This document shows positions 56,267 through 64,000 of a stretch of 64,000 bases of DNA, in pieces; the first letter of the stretch is position 1, and the number at the start of each line of letters is the position of its first letter. The position numbers and the translations under genes are program-made. The DNA lies in the NCBI RefSeq assembly GCF_042647165.1, contig NZ_JBHRUV010000018.1; one strand, 5' to 3'. This DNA is from Camelimonas abortus. GTDB taxonomy: Bacteria; Pseudomonadota; Alphaproteobacteria; Rhizobiales; Beijerinckiaceae. Below the pieces are notes generated by a model. The model searched no databases, was not told the origin of the DNA, and saw only the letters and a program-made list of their open reading frames with translations.

Positions 56267-57874
56267 ATGACCACACAGGCCAGCAGTTCTTCCGACACGA
56301 ACGCCGAAGGGATCCACGAAAAGATCCTGATTGTGGACTTCGGCAGCCAGGTGACCCAGCTCATCGCCCGCCGCGTGCGCGAGGAAGGCGTCTATTCGGA
56401 GATCGTTCCGTTCCAGAACGCCGCCGAAGCGTTCCGCCGCATCCGTCCGAAGGCGGTGATCCTCTCGGGCGGCCCGTGCTCGGTGCTGGACGAGGGCGCG
56501 CCGGAAGCGCCGCCGGAGATTTTCGCGGCCGGCGTGCCGGTGCTGGGCATCTGCTACGGCGAGCAGACCATGGCCAGGCAGCTCGGCGGCGTGGTGGAGG
56601 GCGGCCATCACCGTGAGTTCGGCCGCGCCGACGTGGACGTGATCGCCCCTTCGGCGCTGTTTGAGGGGGTGTGGGAGCCGGGCGGCCGCTATCCGGTGTG
56701 GATGAGCCATGGCGACCGCGTCACGCAGCTGCCGGAGGGCTTCCGGGTGATCGCCGCCTCGGAGAACGCGCCGCACGCGGCCATCGCCGACGAGGCGCGC
56801 AAATATTACGGCGTCCAGTTCCACCTCGAGGTGGCGCACACGCCGGACGGCGCCCGGCTGATCCGCAATTTCGTGCGCAACATCGCCGGATGCGCCGGCG
56901 ACTGGACCATGCGCGCCTTCCGTGACGAGGCGATCGCGCGCATCCGCGCCCAGGTAGGTTCGGGCCGGGTGCTGTGCGCGCTTTCGGGCGGCGTCGACTC
57001 GGCGGTGGCGGCGGTGCTGATCCACCAGGCCATCGGCGACCAGCTCACCTGCGTGCTGGTGGACCACGGCCTGATGCGCATGGGCGAGGCGGAGTGGGTG
57101 GTGCGCCTGTTCCGCGAGCACTACAACATTCCGCTGGTTCACGTTCAGGCGCAGGACCTGTTCCTGGGGCGTCTGGCGGGCGTGACGGACCCGGAGCAGA
57201 AGCGCAAGATCATCGGCGGCCTGTTCATCGACGTGTTTGAGGAGGAGGCGAAGAAGATCGCCGCCGCCCATGGCGCGGAGCCGGAGTTTCTGGCCCAGGG
57301 CACGCTCTATCCGGACGTGATCGAGAGCGTGTCGTTTACCGGCGGCCCTTCGGTGACCATCAAGAGCCACCACAATGTGGGCGGCCTGCCGGCGCGGATG
57401 AAGCTGAAGCTGGTGGAGCCGCTGCGCGAGCTGTTCAAGGACGAGGTGCGGGCGCTGGGGCGGGAGCTTGGCCTGCCGGAGGCGTTCATTGGCCGTCACC
57501 CGTTCCCGGGGCCCGGACTGGCCATCCGCTGCCCGGGCGAGGTGACGAAGGAGAAGTGCGACATCCTCCGCCAGGCGGACGCGATCTATATTGAGGAGAT
57601 CCGCCGCGCCGGCCTGTACGACGAGATCTGGCAGGCGTTCGTGGTGCTTCTGCCTGTGCGCGCCGTGGGCGTGATGGGCGACGGACGCACGTATGAATAT
57701 GTGTGCGCGCTGCGGGCCGTGACCTCGGTGGACGGCATGACGGCGGACTTCTATCCGTTTGACATGAAGTTCCTCGCGCGCGTTTCAACCCGCATCGTCA
57801 ACGAGGTGAAAGGCATCAACCGGGTGACCTACGACATCACCGCCAAGCCTCCGGGCACGATCGAGTGGGAGTGA
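56267..57874 (+). CDS. guaA: GMP synthase (glutamine-hydrolysing)
   Basis: 535 residues, turning XMP to GMP with glutamine. The class I amidotransferase domain has VLGICYGEQTMARQLGG (nucleophile Cys) and YYGVQFHLEVAHT (His, Glu). The ATP pyrophosphatase loop is VLCALSGGVDSAVAAVLIH, and the C-terminal dimerisation domain ends RVTYDITAKPPGTIEWE, the normal family terminus. The gene is intact. The last 20 or so bases (about 57853-57874) are a known insertion site for integrative elements, and one begins just downstream. Confidence 0.97.
   Translation: MTTQASSSSDTNAEGIHEKILIVDFGSQVTQLIARRVREEGVYSEIVPFQNAAEAFRRIRPKAVILSGGPCSVLDEGAPEAPPEIFAAGVPVLGICYGEQTMARQLGGVVEGGHHREFGRADVDVIAPSALFEGVWEPGGRYPVWMSHGDRVTQLPEGFRVIAASENAPHAAIADEARKYYGVQFHLEVAHTPDGARLIRNFVRNIAGCAGDWTMRAFRDEAIARIRAQVGSGRVLCALSGGVDSAVAAVLIHQAIGDQLTCVLVDHGLMRMGEAEWVVRLFREHYNIPLVHVQAQDLFLGRLAGVTDPEQKRKIIGGLFIDVFEEEAKKIAAAHGAEPEFLAQGTLYPDVIESVSFTGGPSVTIKSHHNVGGLPARMKLKLVEPLRELFKDEVRALGRELGLPEAFIGRHPFPGPGLAIRCPGEVTKEKCDILRQADAIYIEEIRRAGLYDEIWQAFVVLLPVRAVGVMGDGRTYEYVCALRAVTSVDGMTADFYPFDMKFLARVSTRIVNEVKGINRVTYDITAKPPGTIEWE
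57853..57874 (+). mobile_element. Probable attachment site (attL) at the guaA 3' end
   Basis: The sequence GGCACGATCGAGTGGGAGTG at the guaA stop is the conserved target used by guaA-specific integrases. An integrase gene lies 418 bases downstream in the same direction, and composition changes after the guaA terminator. The matching direct repeat (attR) would be beyond the window. Confidence 0.6.
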
Positions 57875-57920
57875 TTCCGCGTCCGGCAGCGGCCGGCAGG
57901 ATCAGGCACCAGACACACCT

Positions 57921-57946
57921 AAGCCCGCGTCACTGCGGGCTTTTTT
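57921..57946 (+). terminator. Rho-independent terminator after guaA
   Basis: AAGCCCGC (57921-57928) pairs with GCGGGCTT (57935-57942), followed by a run of T to 57946. Since it lies inside the predicted attachment boundary, it belongs either to the element or to the original guaA tail. Confidence 0.9.
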
Positions 57947-58292
57947 GTGCTTTCAACCTGGCACGGACTGGCAACCTGGGGTATGGCCAAGCACGAATTT
58001 TTCATGGCATAGTCGATGGCACGAAACCGGCCCTGTGCCATGCCTTGCCGCCGATGCCATGCGCCTCGTCCCAGGTGGCCATGGTATCGGAATCATGTAA
58101 GTGGTTGCTGTAAAACGAATTTTTGTCGTTCCGCGCGGGGTTTTCCGGGCATGGTATTGATGGCCGGTGAAGCGTGTGCGTCACGATGGCTGTGCCATGG
58201 GTTCGCCTCTGTAAGTTGTTGACTTGTAAGGGGATTCCCTCTCGTCCAAGCAGGGCGCACGACGCATGGTGTTGCAAGGGAGCGTGTGTGCC
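57947..58292. other. Left end of the element, no gene seen
   Basis: About 345 bases of lower-GC sequence between the terminator and the integrase. It contains several GGCA/TGCC and CATGG repeats (for example 58010-58085), plausible integrase arm-binding sites. TTGTTGACTTGTAA near 58216 could form part of the integrase promoter. Confidence 0.4.
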
Positions 58293-59507
58293 ATGTTGAC
58301 CGATACCAAGCTGCGGAACCTCAAGCCGACGGGCAAGCTGTACAAGGTGGCGGACAGGGACGGCCTGTATGTGGCCGTCACACCCTCCGGGACCATTTCG
58401 TTCCGCTACAACTACGCCCTCAACGGGCGCCAGGAGACCATCACCTTCGGCCGGTACGGGCCGGGCGGGATCACGCTGGCCGAGGCCCGGGAACGCTTGG
58501 CCGAAGCCAAGAAGATGATCGCGGCGGGGAAGTCTCCGGCCCGGGAAAAAGCCAGGGAGAAGGCCCGGGTGCGCGACGCCGAGACGTTTGGTGCCTGGGC
58601 GGAAAAGTGGCTTCGAAGCTACCCGATGGCCGATTCCACCCGCGACATGCGGCGCTCGGTCTATGAGCGCGACCTGAAGGTCAAGTTCGGCAACCTCAAG
58701 CTGACCGAGATCACCCACGAAGACCTGCGGGCCCTGACCGACGCCATCGTCGAGCGGGGCGCGCCGGCCACCGCCGTCCATGCGCGCGAGATCGTGTATC
58801 AGGTCTACCGGTGGGCCATCGAGCGAGGCCAGAAGGTGGAGAATCCCGCCGAGCTGGTCCGCCCGGCCAGCATCGCGAAGTTCGCACCGCGCGACCGCGC
58901 CCTGACGCCGGAAGAGATCGGCCTCATGTACCAGTACCTGGAGCGCGTCGGCACGTCGCCGTCGATCCGCGCCGCCGTGAAGCTGCTCCTGCTGACGATG
59001 GTGCGCAAGAGCGAGCTGACCAACGCCAGGTGGAGCGAGATCAACTTCAGCGAGGCCCTGTGGACCATCCCGAAGGAAAGGATGAAGCGGCGCAACCCGC
59101 ACCTGGTGTTCCTGTCGCGGCAGGCGATGGACCTGCTGGTCGCGCTGAAAACCTTTGCCGGTGGTTCGGAATACGTCCTGCCGTCACGCTATGACCCCAG
59201 TGCGCCCATGAGCAGCGCCACGCTCAACCAGGTGATGAAGCTGACCTATCAACTGGCGCAGAAGGACGGCAAGCCGCTGGGCAAGTTCGGGCCGCACGAC
59301 CTGCGCCGCACGGCCAGCACCCTGCTGCACGAAGCCGGATACAACAGCGACTGGATCGAAAAGTGCCTCGCCCACGAACAACGAGGCGTCAGGGCCATCT
59401 ACAACAAGGCCGAGTACCGGGAACAGCGGCGGCAGATGTTGCAGGACTGGGCGGACATGATCGACCAGTGGACGCTTAAAAAGCCGCAAGTGGGGAAAGA
59501 CTGCTGA
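58293..59507 (+). CDS. int: Tyrosine integrase, P4-like
   Basis: 404 residues. The N-terminal part (MLTDTKLRNLKPTGKLYKVA, GLYVAVTPSGTISFRYNYAL) is the arm-binding domain of P4-type integrases, followed by a core-binding region and a catalytic domain. The catalytic residues are visible: Arg in LLLTMVRKSELTNARW, HDLRRTASTLLHEAG, the second His in KCLAHEQRGVRAIYNKAEY and the Tyr nucleophile in that same segment. It lies just after guaA in the same direction, the standard position for guaA-specific integrases. GGGAG lies ten bases before the ATG; an upstream in-frame ATG at 58266 has no site. Confidence 0.95.
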   Translation: MLTDTKLRNLKPTGKLYKVADRDGLYVAVTPSGTISFRYNYALNGRQETITFGRYGPGGITLAEARERLAEAKKMIAAGKSPAREKAREKARVRDAETFGAWAEKWLRSYPMADSTRDMRRSVYERDLKVKFGNLKLTEITHEDLRALTDAIVERGAPATAVHAREIVYQVYRWAIERGQKVENPAELVRPASIAKFAPRDRALTPEEIGLMYQYLERVGTSPSIRAAVKLLLLTMVRKSELTNARWSEINFSEALWTIPKERMKRRNPHLVFLSRQAMDLLVALKTFAGGSEYVLPSRYDPSAPMSSATLNQVMKLTYQLAQKDGKPLGKFGPHDLRRTASTLLHEAGYNSDWIEKCLAHEQRGVRAIYNKAEYREQRRQMLQDWADMIDQWTLKKPQVGKDC

Positions 59508-59624
59508 TTTCTTTGTCGAACGACGGGCTCTTTATTGGACGCTTCGGTTTGCACGATGCGACTGCGTTGACGGCCGGAGATCAATTCACGCTCGGCCGGG
59601 ATGCACTTAAGCGGAGCGAACAAG

Positions 59625-60605
59625 TTAGCGGGCAGAGCGCTTTGGCAAGCTCAGTCGAAATATCTGGGGGATCGAGGCAATGGCCTTCGATACAGCTTGC
59701 CGTTCAATACCTAGTCTGCGGGCAATCTCAGACTGATTGAAGCCAGCTCGCTGAAGCATCAGTATCTGCTTTTTTCGATCCGACAATTTCGAGTCCACCA
59801 TTAGGCGTGCTCGGTTTCGCAGCTCGGCTTCATCCGCCGGCTGCAACGTCTGTCCGAGCATGTAATGGAGGATGTAGCCGTCGACCAGTTCGTCGCCAGA
59901 TTTCGCTTGCGGCGCGCCCCGCATTGCGCATTGTCGGGTGAGTCTTTCTAGTTCGAGATCGAACTGCGCCACGGAGCGTTTCGCTTGCCTGTACGCAGGA
60001 TTCCATGCACCATTCGCTAACTTGGGCCGGTGGTCCACGCAGTACAGGTTGCTCAGGCGGAGCTGCTCGTCTGCATCGTCCGCTTTGGGTGCGTCGCTTC
60101 CTGCGGCGAAGGAAGCCAACTCCGCGAGTTCGCCGCAAAAGCGGCAAAAGCCCTGCAAGCGTTGCCCGTTCAGGCGAGTATTGCGCACCTGCCTTTTCGC
60201 GGGACGCTTACGAGCGCAGGCCCAAACCAACTCAATCAAAGATTCAAGTGTCGCGACAAATCGCTGATCTCGCGGGGACTGTTGGTCCTCTGTGAGGACA
60301 AACGCTCGAAGCAACTGGCGCTGTAAACGCACCATCGCAGTGAGCCCGACCAGTCGGACAATCTCGCTGAAGGCCACGCCCGTTCCTGCGCCGGGGATGT
60401 GGCCGACGTAACGGGACGGAAGCGTTGCTGAGTATGCCGCAACAGCGGGGTCAATGAGTTCTTCGATAAGCCGAGCGATGGGGTAGCGCTTCCCGGATTC
60501 GGAGTAGGGCTTCCAGCGATCCTGAAATTGTCCGATGGCCTTTGAAACGGTGGGATCGCACCCGTCCCAGACGGTAATGGTCGGCTGATTTTTCATGTCA
60601 ACCAT
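59625..60605 (-). CDS. Unrecognised protein with Cys-rich centre and C-terminal HTH
   Basis: About 326 residues. The C-terminus LSDRKKQILMLQRAGFNQSE and IARRLGIERQAVSKAIASI is a helix-turn-helix like sigma region 4 or LuxR-type domains. The centre has CRFCGELAELASFAA and LYCVDHRP about 40 residues later, a C-x2-C...C-x2-H layout that may bind zinc. The first 120 residues are unlike any family I recognise (GHIPGAGTGVAFSEIVRLVG). Start uncertain between ATGs at 60605 and 60596. It is divergent from the AlpA-repA pair, so regulation of the element's excision or replication is a reasonable guess. Confidence 0.75.
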   Translation of the reverse strand: MVDMKNQPTITVWDGCDPTVSKAIGQFQDRWKPYSESGKRYPIARLIEELIDPAVAAYSATLPSRYVGHIPGAGTGVAFSEIVRLVGLTAMVRLQRQLLRAFVLTEDQQSPRDQRFVATLESLIELVWACARKRPAKRQVRNTRLNGQRLQGFCRFCGELAELASFAAGSDAPKADDADEQLRLSNLYCVDHRPKLANGAWNPAYRQAKRSVAQFDLELERLTRQCAMRGAPQAKSGDELVDGYILHYMLGQTLQPADEAELRNRARLMVDSKLSDRKKQILMLQRAGFNQSEIARRLGIERQAVSKAIASIPQIFRLSLPKRSAR

Positions 60606-60689
60606 TTTAGCCAATCATTAGGTCGATGCAATCTGTATTGCGGGGCACCATCAGGCACGCATTCGAAAGTGACTGATGGAGGTCAAAGC

Positions 60690-60983
60690 ATGCAAGCAAA
60701 GACGAGCAGGACTCTCATCAATAAAAAGAAGCTGTTGGCGATGATCCCGCTGTGCGAGCGCACGATTTACAACTTGGAGCAGCGAGGTGAATTCCCGCGC
60801 CGCATAGCACTAACTAGCCGGAACGTCGCCTGGGATCTGGCCGACGTCGAGCAATGGATTGAGACGCGCAAGTCGTCGGGCATTCAAGCCGCCCATCCCG
60901 GGATGGGACCCAACCGCGGTAATGCCCAGAAACGAACTGCCTGCGCTCGGCCTTATGCGACGGAGGTCGGACCGCTCGTATGA
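60690..60983 (+). CDS. AlpA-family excisionase/regulator
   Basis: 97 residues. The first 60 residues (LINKKKLLAMIPLCERTIYN, RGEFPRRIALTSRNVAWDL and DVEQWIETRK) match AlpA/MerR-like winged HTH proteins, which act as excisionases or regulators in integrative elements. The C-terminal 35 residues are low complexity. GGAGG precedes the ATG at 60690. Its stop overlaps the repA start in ATGA, implying coupled expression, a link between excision control and replication. Confidence 0.87.
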   Translation: MQAKTSRTLINKKKLLAMIPLCERTIYNLEQRGEFPRRIALTSRNVAWDLADVEQWIETRKSSGIQAAHPGMGPNRGNAQKRTACARPYATEVGPLV

Positions 60984-62095
60984 TTATCAGAAACAGCGGT
61001 CCTACGCCGATCGGCGCTGTGCTAGGCGATGTTGGCGGCCTGCTGGATCGCATTGAGGCCATGAGGAGGCAGCAGAGGGAGCCCATCGAGGCTGCTGCAT
61101 GTCCTGGCGAGACATACGAACACGTTGCCGCCCGCTTCCAGCGTGAAGCGGAAAAGGTAGGCCGTCCGACCGTTTCTAATCAGCAACCGGCGACCCCCGT
61201 GCGCAAACCGCCCAAGGGCGACGAGCAGCCGGATTTCTTCATCCCGGCCTTGCGTGAAGTTGGCACGCGTGACAGCCGCAGCATGATGGATGTGGCCGTG
61301 TTCCGTCTGTCCAAGAAGGATAAACGGGCGGGTGAGGTCATCCGCTACGAGCTGCCGGACGGCCACGTGGAGGTCAAGGCGGGGCCGGATGGCATGGCCT
61401 CGATCTGGGACTATGACATTGTGCTGATGCTCGTTTCCCACCTCACAGAAGCCATGAACCGTTATCGAGAGGGGAAGGGGGATAAACCCGGCCGCGTGTT
61501 TAAGCCGCACGTTTCGGACATTCTGAAATTTTGTCGCAAAGGTGACGGCGCGCGTCAGTTCGAGCAGGTCGAAGCAGCGCTCGACCGGCTCAAGGGAACC
61601 ACGATCAAGAGCGTGCGGGAAGTATCGCGCGACAGTAAGCGCACTACGCGCGAGGTCAAATCGGAGGGGCTTATCAGCTCCTACGAGATCGTATCGCGCA
61701 CGGACACAGGCAAGGTGGCCAGAGTGGAGATCGAGGCCCCAAACTGGATTTACCGCGAGATCACCGAGGGCAAGCAGCCGGACGTTCTAACTGTACACCC
61801 GGACTACTTTCTGATCGAGCCGGGTATTGGTCGCTTTGTTTATCGTCTCGCGCGTCGCGCCGCCGGGAAGGGTAAGGCGAAATGGGCTTTTCGGACGATC
61901 TATCACCGCAGCGGAAGCGCCGGCACGTTTAAAGAGTTCTGCCGCATCCTACGCAAGCTTATCGTTGCCGACGATCTGCCCGAGTACACTTTACGTGAGG
62001 AGGCAGGGCAGAGCGGCCCTCAATTGCTCATGCGGCATCGGAGCGAAGCGCCTGACGCGTTACTGCATGATATGGCGGTGTGTAATAGACGGTGA
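60980..62095 (+). CDS. repA: Plasmid replication initiator RepA (RPA family)
   Basis: 371 residues. The core from about residue 85 (QPDFFIPALREVGTRDSRSM, MDVAVFRLSKKDKRAGEV, ASIWDYDIVLMLVSHLTEAM, PNWIYREITEGKQPDVLTVH) matches the replication initiator protein A family known from broad-host-range plasmids. It should bind the iterons just downstream and open the origin. N-terminal 80 residues are variable. The gene overlaps the AlpA gene by four bases. Codon use and GC are lower than in the chromosome. Confidence 0.93.
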   Translation: MIIRNSGPTPIGAVLGDVGGLLDRIEAMRRQQREPIEAAACPGETYEHVAARFQREAEKVGRPTVSNQQPATPVRKPPKGDEQPDFFIPALREVGTRDSRSMMDVAVFRLSKKDKRAGEVIRYELPDGHVEVKAGPDGMASIWDYDIVLMLVSHLTEAMNRYREGKGDKPGRVFKPHVSDILKFCRKGDGARQFEQVEAALDRLKGTTIKSVREVSRDSKRTTREVKSEGLISSYEIVSRTDTGKVARVEIEAPNWIYREITEGKQPDVLTVHPDYFLIEPGIGRFVYRLARRAAGKGKAKWAFRTIYHRSGSAGTFKEFCRILRKLIVADDLPEYTLREEAGQSGPQLLMRHRSEAPDALLHDMAVCNRR

Positions 62096-62190
62096 CGGAG
62101 TGCCAAGAAGGCTTGAAATGGCCTCTTTGGCTGTCCAGAAACCCATACGTTTGACGGACACAAAGAAATCGCTCTCCTGCTTGTGGACAG

Positions 62191-62295
62191 ACCGTCTATC
62201 ACCCACCCGGCACCGTCTATTACCCACCCGGCACCGTCTATTACCCACCCGGGACCGTCTATTACCCACCAGAAACCGTCTATTACCCACTGGTC
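62191..62295 (+). repeat. Five 21-bp iterons of a plasmid origin
   Basis: The unit ACCGTCTATTACCCACC recurs at exact 21-base steps starting at 62191, 62212, 62233, 62254 and 62275. The first has C for T at one position, and the last two diverge in the final bases. They lie about 95 bases after repA. Confidence 0.95.
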
Positions 62296-62397
62296 TCCTC
62301 CGTAAATCATTGAAAAGTCGGGGAAATTGGCAATTCGCGCGCTTAAAACTCTTTAAAACTATATAAAACTCTTAAAACCCGATTGGCCTGTGCATAA
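62296..62397 (+). other. Origin: AT-rich periodic tract and DnaA box
   Basis: After the iterons, AAAACT repeats with a 10-base period (62345, 62355 and 62365, with a degenerate fourth) in an AT-rich stretch suited to DNA melting. TGTGCATAA at 62389-62397 is a perfect DnaA box (TTATGCACA on the other strand). With RepA and iterons, this makes a complete oriV. Confidence 0.85.
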
Positions 62398-62701
62398 CCA
62401 TATCGCGTCTGTTGGTTGCACAGCTCATGCGAGGGACGGTGCGGTTGGACGCAGATGAGCGAGGTGAACGCCTGATTGCTTTGGGGATCAGGCTTCGAGC
62501 CGGTTACTTGCCGGGCAAGCGGGAGGACACCAAAAGGAAAGGCGCAGATTGCCGGGCGCCACCCGCGTGTAATCTGATACGCCTATGGCTGCGCAGGCGG
62601 ACCGTGGTGAAGTTTTCAGGGGGTGGGCGCAGGGTGGGTAGCCCCTTGTCTGCTTCGGCCCGTGTGGTGCGTTGTGCGCGCCCCTACCGCCTTTGCGTAG
62701 G
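62398..62701. other. No gene seen
   Basis: Mixed-composition sequence after the origin. Its open frame has no motif or ribosome-binding site. Confidence 0.4.
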
Positions 62702-62731
62702 CAAAAGAAAGCCCGCCATCCTTGGCGGGCT
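62702..62731 (-). terminator. Terminator for the minus-strand reading frame
   Basis: AGCCCGCC (62710-62717) pairs with GGCGGGCT (62724-62731); on the minus strand it is followed by TTTCTTTT. It lies about 20 bases past the stop of the Gln-rich fragment. Confidence 0.75.
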
Positions 62732-62753
62732 GCGGCTGGCTCGGTGCCGAAAC

Positions 62754-62918
62754 TTACTGCCGGCGCTTCTGTTGCGCCTGCTGCTGTTCCCGAAGCTGGG
62801 CCACGAGCTGGGCGAGTTGCTGGGCCTGCTGCTTGGAACCCAGCAGCGGCACGCTGTGGATGGCCCGCGCCGCACCGAGCATTCCGAACCCGAGCGGGGC
62901 CATGATGCGATCCGCCAC
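62754..62918 (-). pseudogene. Gln-rich C-terminal fragment of an element gene
   Basis: The minus-strand frame open from 62993 to 62754 reads KLDAIADKIDVARGFVADRI, MAPLGFGMLGAARAIHSVPL and a Gln-rich coiled end QQAQQLAQLVAQLREQQQAQ. No start exists before a GTG at 62918; an upstream in-frame TAG lies at 62994-62996. A proper terminator follows, so a longer gene was probably truncated here. In the position of RP4 traK relative to oriT-traJ, but no homology to TraK was recognised. Confidence 0.5.
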
Positions 62919-63009
62919 GAACCCGCGTGCAACGTCGATCTTGTCGGCGATGGCATCGAGCTTAGGACCGTGGCCGCGCGCGCAGCCAGAAGCCTAGGAG
63001 ATACATGAT

Positions 63010-63328
63010 GGCGATCCGCTATGCGCATTCGTGAATTTGAAACGGGAACATCGCGACCTGTATGCGCGAAGAAACGCGAAATAGCGCGAAGATGTGCGAC
63101 CAAATGCAACTGTGCGCGAACTAGCGAAAATTAGCGCAAATTAGCGCTGTTCAAGAAAGTCCTTACGAAACGTCGCGTTGAATTGCAGAACAACGGACGG
63201 CAAGATATGTGTTGTACCGGTACGCGCAAGCGCGCATCGGCCCAACACTGCCCCTTACTCGCCTGCGGCTCGACGGCATCGTGCTCTGCGAGGCGCACCG
63301 TCGCTGCCGCGACAAAGGACAGACGGTC
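63010..63328. other. Probable oriT region upstream of traJ
   Basis: It holds repeated AGCG-type motifs, including three tandem 10-bp units (AACTAGCGAA, AATTAGCGCA and AATTAGCGCT, 63119-63148), and a GTACCGGTAC palindrome at 63214-63223. In IncP plasmids oriT lies directly upstream of traJ. No canonical IncP nick sequence was found, so the placement is by position only. Confidence 0.45.
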
Positions 63329-63697
63329 ATGACAGACGACACCAAGCATGGGCGAGGAACCCGACCACGAGGAAGCAGGATTGAGGTGTGGGTGACGCCG
63401 GATGAGCCGGCAGAAATTGCCGCCCGCGCCGAGCAGGCCGGCTTGTCCCTTTCGGCCTACATGCGGGCGGCAGGGCTGAACCACCCGGTCCGCTCTGTCC
63501 TTGACCTGAAGGCCGTGGCCGACCTGGGGCGGGTCAACGGCGACCTGGGGCGGGTTGCCGGGCTACTGAAGCTTTGGCTCGCCGAGAAGCGGGGGCAGGG
63601 GGCTAGCCCTGTGGACGTGGAGGCGTTGATGAAGGACCTGGGGGCGCTCCAGACCGAGATGCATCAGATCATGTGGCGAGCGGTTCGAGGGAGATGA
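63329..63697 (+). CDS. traJ: TraJ/MobC-like oriT-binding relaxosome protein
   Basis: 122 residues. RIEVWVTPDEPAEIAARAEQ, AGLSLSAYMRAAGL and RVNGDLGRVAGLLKLWLAEK closely follow RP4 TraJ, a ribbon-helix-helix protein that binds oriT and recruits the relaxase TraI. The shared NGDLGR.AGLLKLWL block is diagnostic. AAAGGA lies upstream of the ATG at 63329. A relaxase gene would be expected downstream, but the next gene in the window is an antitoxin, so the relaxase may be lost or lie further on. The element is at least ancestrally mobilisable. Confidence 0.88.
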   Translation: MTDDTKHGRGTRPRGSRIEVWVTPDEPAEIAARAEQAGLSLSAYMRAAGLNHPVRSVLDLKAVADLGRVNGDLGRVAGLLKLWLAEKRGQGASPVDVEALMKDLGALQTEMHQIMWRAVRGR

Positions 63698-63809
63698 AAG
63701 GACGCTCGGGAGCTAACGCCACTTCATTGATGGAGTACTGTAGCGTGTTGCGTCAATGCTGTCATTTTGATAGATTTGATGTCATGCAGGCTAGTGGAGA
63801 TGTCTCGTC

Positions 63810-64000
63810 ATGGCTGTCCTGACGATCCGAAACGTGCCAGAGGATGTGCACCGGGCCTTGCGAGTGCGCGCGGCGATGCATGGCCGCAGCACAGAGGCCG
63901 AGGTTCGCGAGATTCTAGCAGCGGCGGTCAAGCCGGAAAGCCGGGTGCGTGTGGGCGATTCCCTGGCGGCCATCGGCCGCAAGATCGGCCTTAAGGATAA
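63810..64000 (+). CDS. FitA/VapB-type antitoxin, partial at window end
   Basis: 63 codons open to the window edge. MAVLTIRNVPEDVHRALRVR and AAMHGRSTEAEVREILAAAV are the ribbon-helix-helix DNA-binding domain of FitA-type antitoxins; KPESRVRVGDSLAAIGRKIG is the start of the toxin-neutralising tail. A PIN-domain VapC-type toxin gene is expected just beyond the window. GGAG lies nine bases before the ATG. Such modules stabilise integrative elements and plasmids. Confidence 0.88.
   Translation, partial: MAVLTIRNVPEDVHRALRVRAAMHGRSTEAEVREILAAAVKPESRVRVGDSLAAIGRKIGLKD

Noticed and set aside
58010..58260. Small genes left of the integrase
   Set aside because: Frames are short, without motif or ribosome-binding site; the CATGG/TGCC repeats fit integrase arm sites better.
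62191..62295. CRISPR array
   Set aside because: Units are contiguous 21-bp direct repeats without unique spacers, next to repA; they are iterons. No CRISPR array was seen anywhere in the window.
62060..62310. Repetitive minus-strand frames across the iterons
   Set aside because: Their apparent peptide repeats are just the translation of 21-bp iterons; no ribosome-binding site.

Overview
The window is one contiguous piece of a very GC-rich alphaproteobacterial chromosome (roughly 70% GC by eye), followed from about 57.9 kb by the left part of an integrated mobile element with visibly lower GC. The alphaproteobacterial placement rests on a GcrA cell-cycle regulator, a class I lysyl-tRNA synthetase, a homodimeric NADP isocitrate dehydrogenase, an NDUFS6-like zinc-finger protein, a DUF1236 protein and an FNR/FixK-type box. 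The gene content would suit a Rhodospirillales-like organism, but the order cannot be fixed from this window.

Layout: gcrA (cut by the window edge); an arginine operon argD-argF-hslO with a recognisable promoter, with argE convergent; apaG divergent from an HTH/S24-peptidase regulator; FKBP isomerase; lysK; a periplasmic solute-binding protein; a membrane glycosyltransferase; SCO1; an acyltransferase; a lone receiver protein; icd; glk; trmJ; a secreted hydrolase; murI. From 21.8 to 24.7 kb, five small secreted proteins on the minus strand surround rpsD. All five share a twin C-x7-C cysteine pattern and appear to be an undescribed paralogous family. Next come a BASS-type transporter, an RBBP9-like hydrolase, rpe-purB, a DadA-like oxidase, a P1-family self-cleaving hydrolase, a CcdA-like membrane protein without its redox cysteines, pcaD, two adjacent membrane proteins with degenerate GGDEF domains, sfsA, a CinA-N-like protein, a CaiB-type CoA transferase, tRNA-Leu, an FAD monooxygenase with the zinc-finger protein and a PAP2 phosphatase, two small neighbours sharing a DNTP motif, a universal stress protein behind an FNR-type box, a decayed IS3 region, tRNA-Gln, a lipoprotein, an alpha/beta hydrolase, ppx-rlmE, an MFS exporter, guaB, MAPEG-rsmB and guaA.

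The end of guaA is the probable attachment site of an integrative element. After the guaA terminator come a P4-type tyrosine integrase, an unusual zinc/HTH protein, an AlpA-type regulator overlapping a plasmid RepA, a textbook iteron origin (five 21-bp iterons, an AT-rich 10-bp periodic tract, a DnaA box), a probable oriT region with a TraJ-like relaxosome protein, and a FitA/VapB-type antitoxin cut by the window end. It therefore looks like an integrative mobilisable element with its own plasmid replicon.

Two single Ns (11579 and 25322) each lie between near-identical flanks of about 90-100 bp. These are most simply unmerged contig overlaps, and the first one artificially frameshifts the glycosyltransferase gene. 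Start codons were chosen from ribosome-binding sites and signal peptides and are often GTG or TTG. Function assignments rest on remembered family motifs, not on database searches.
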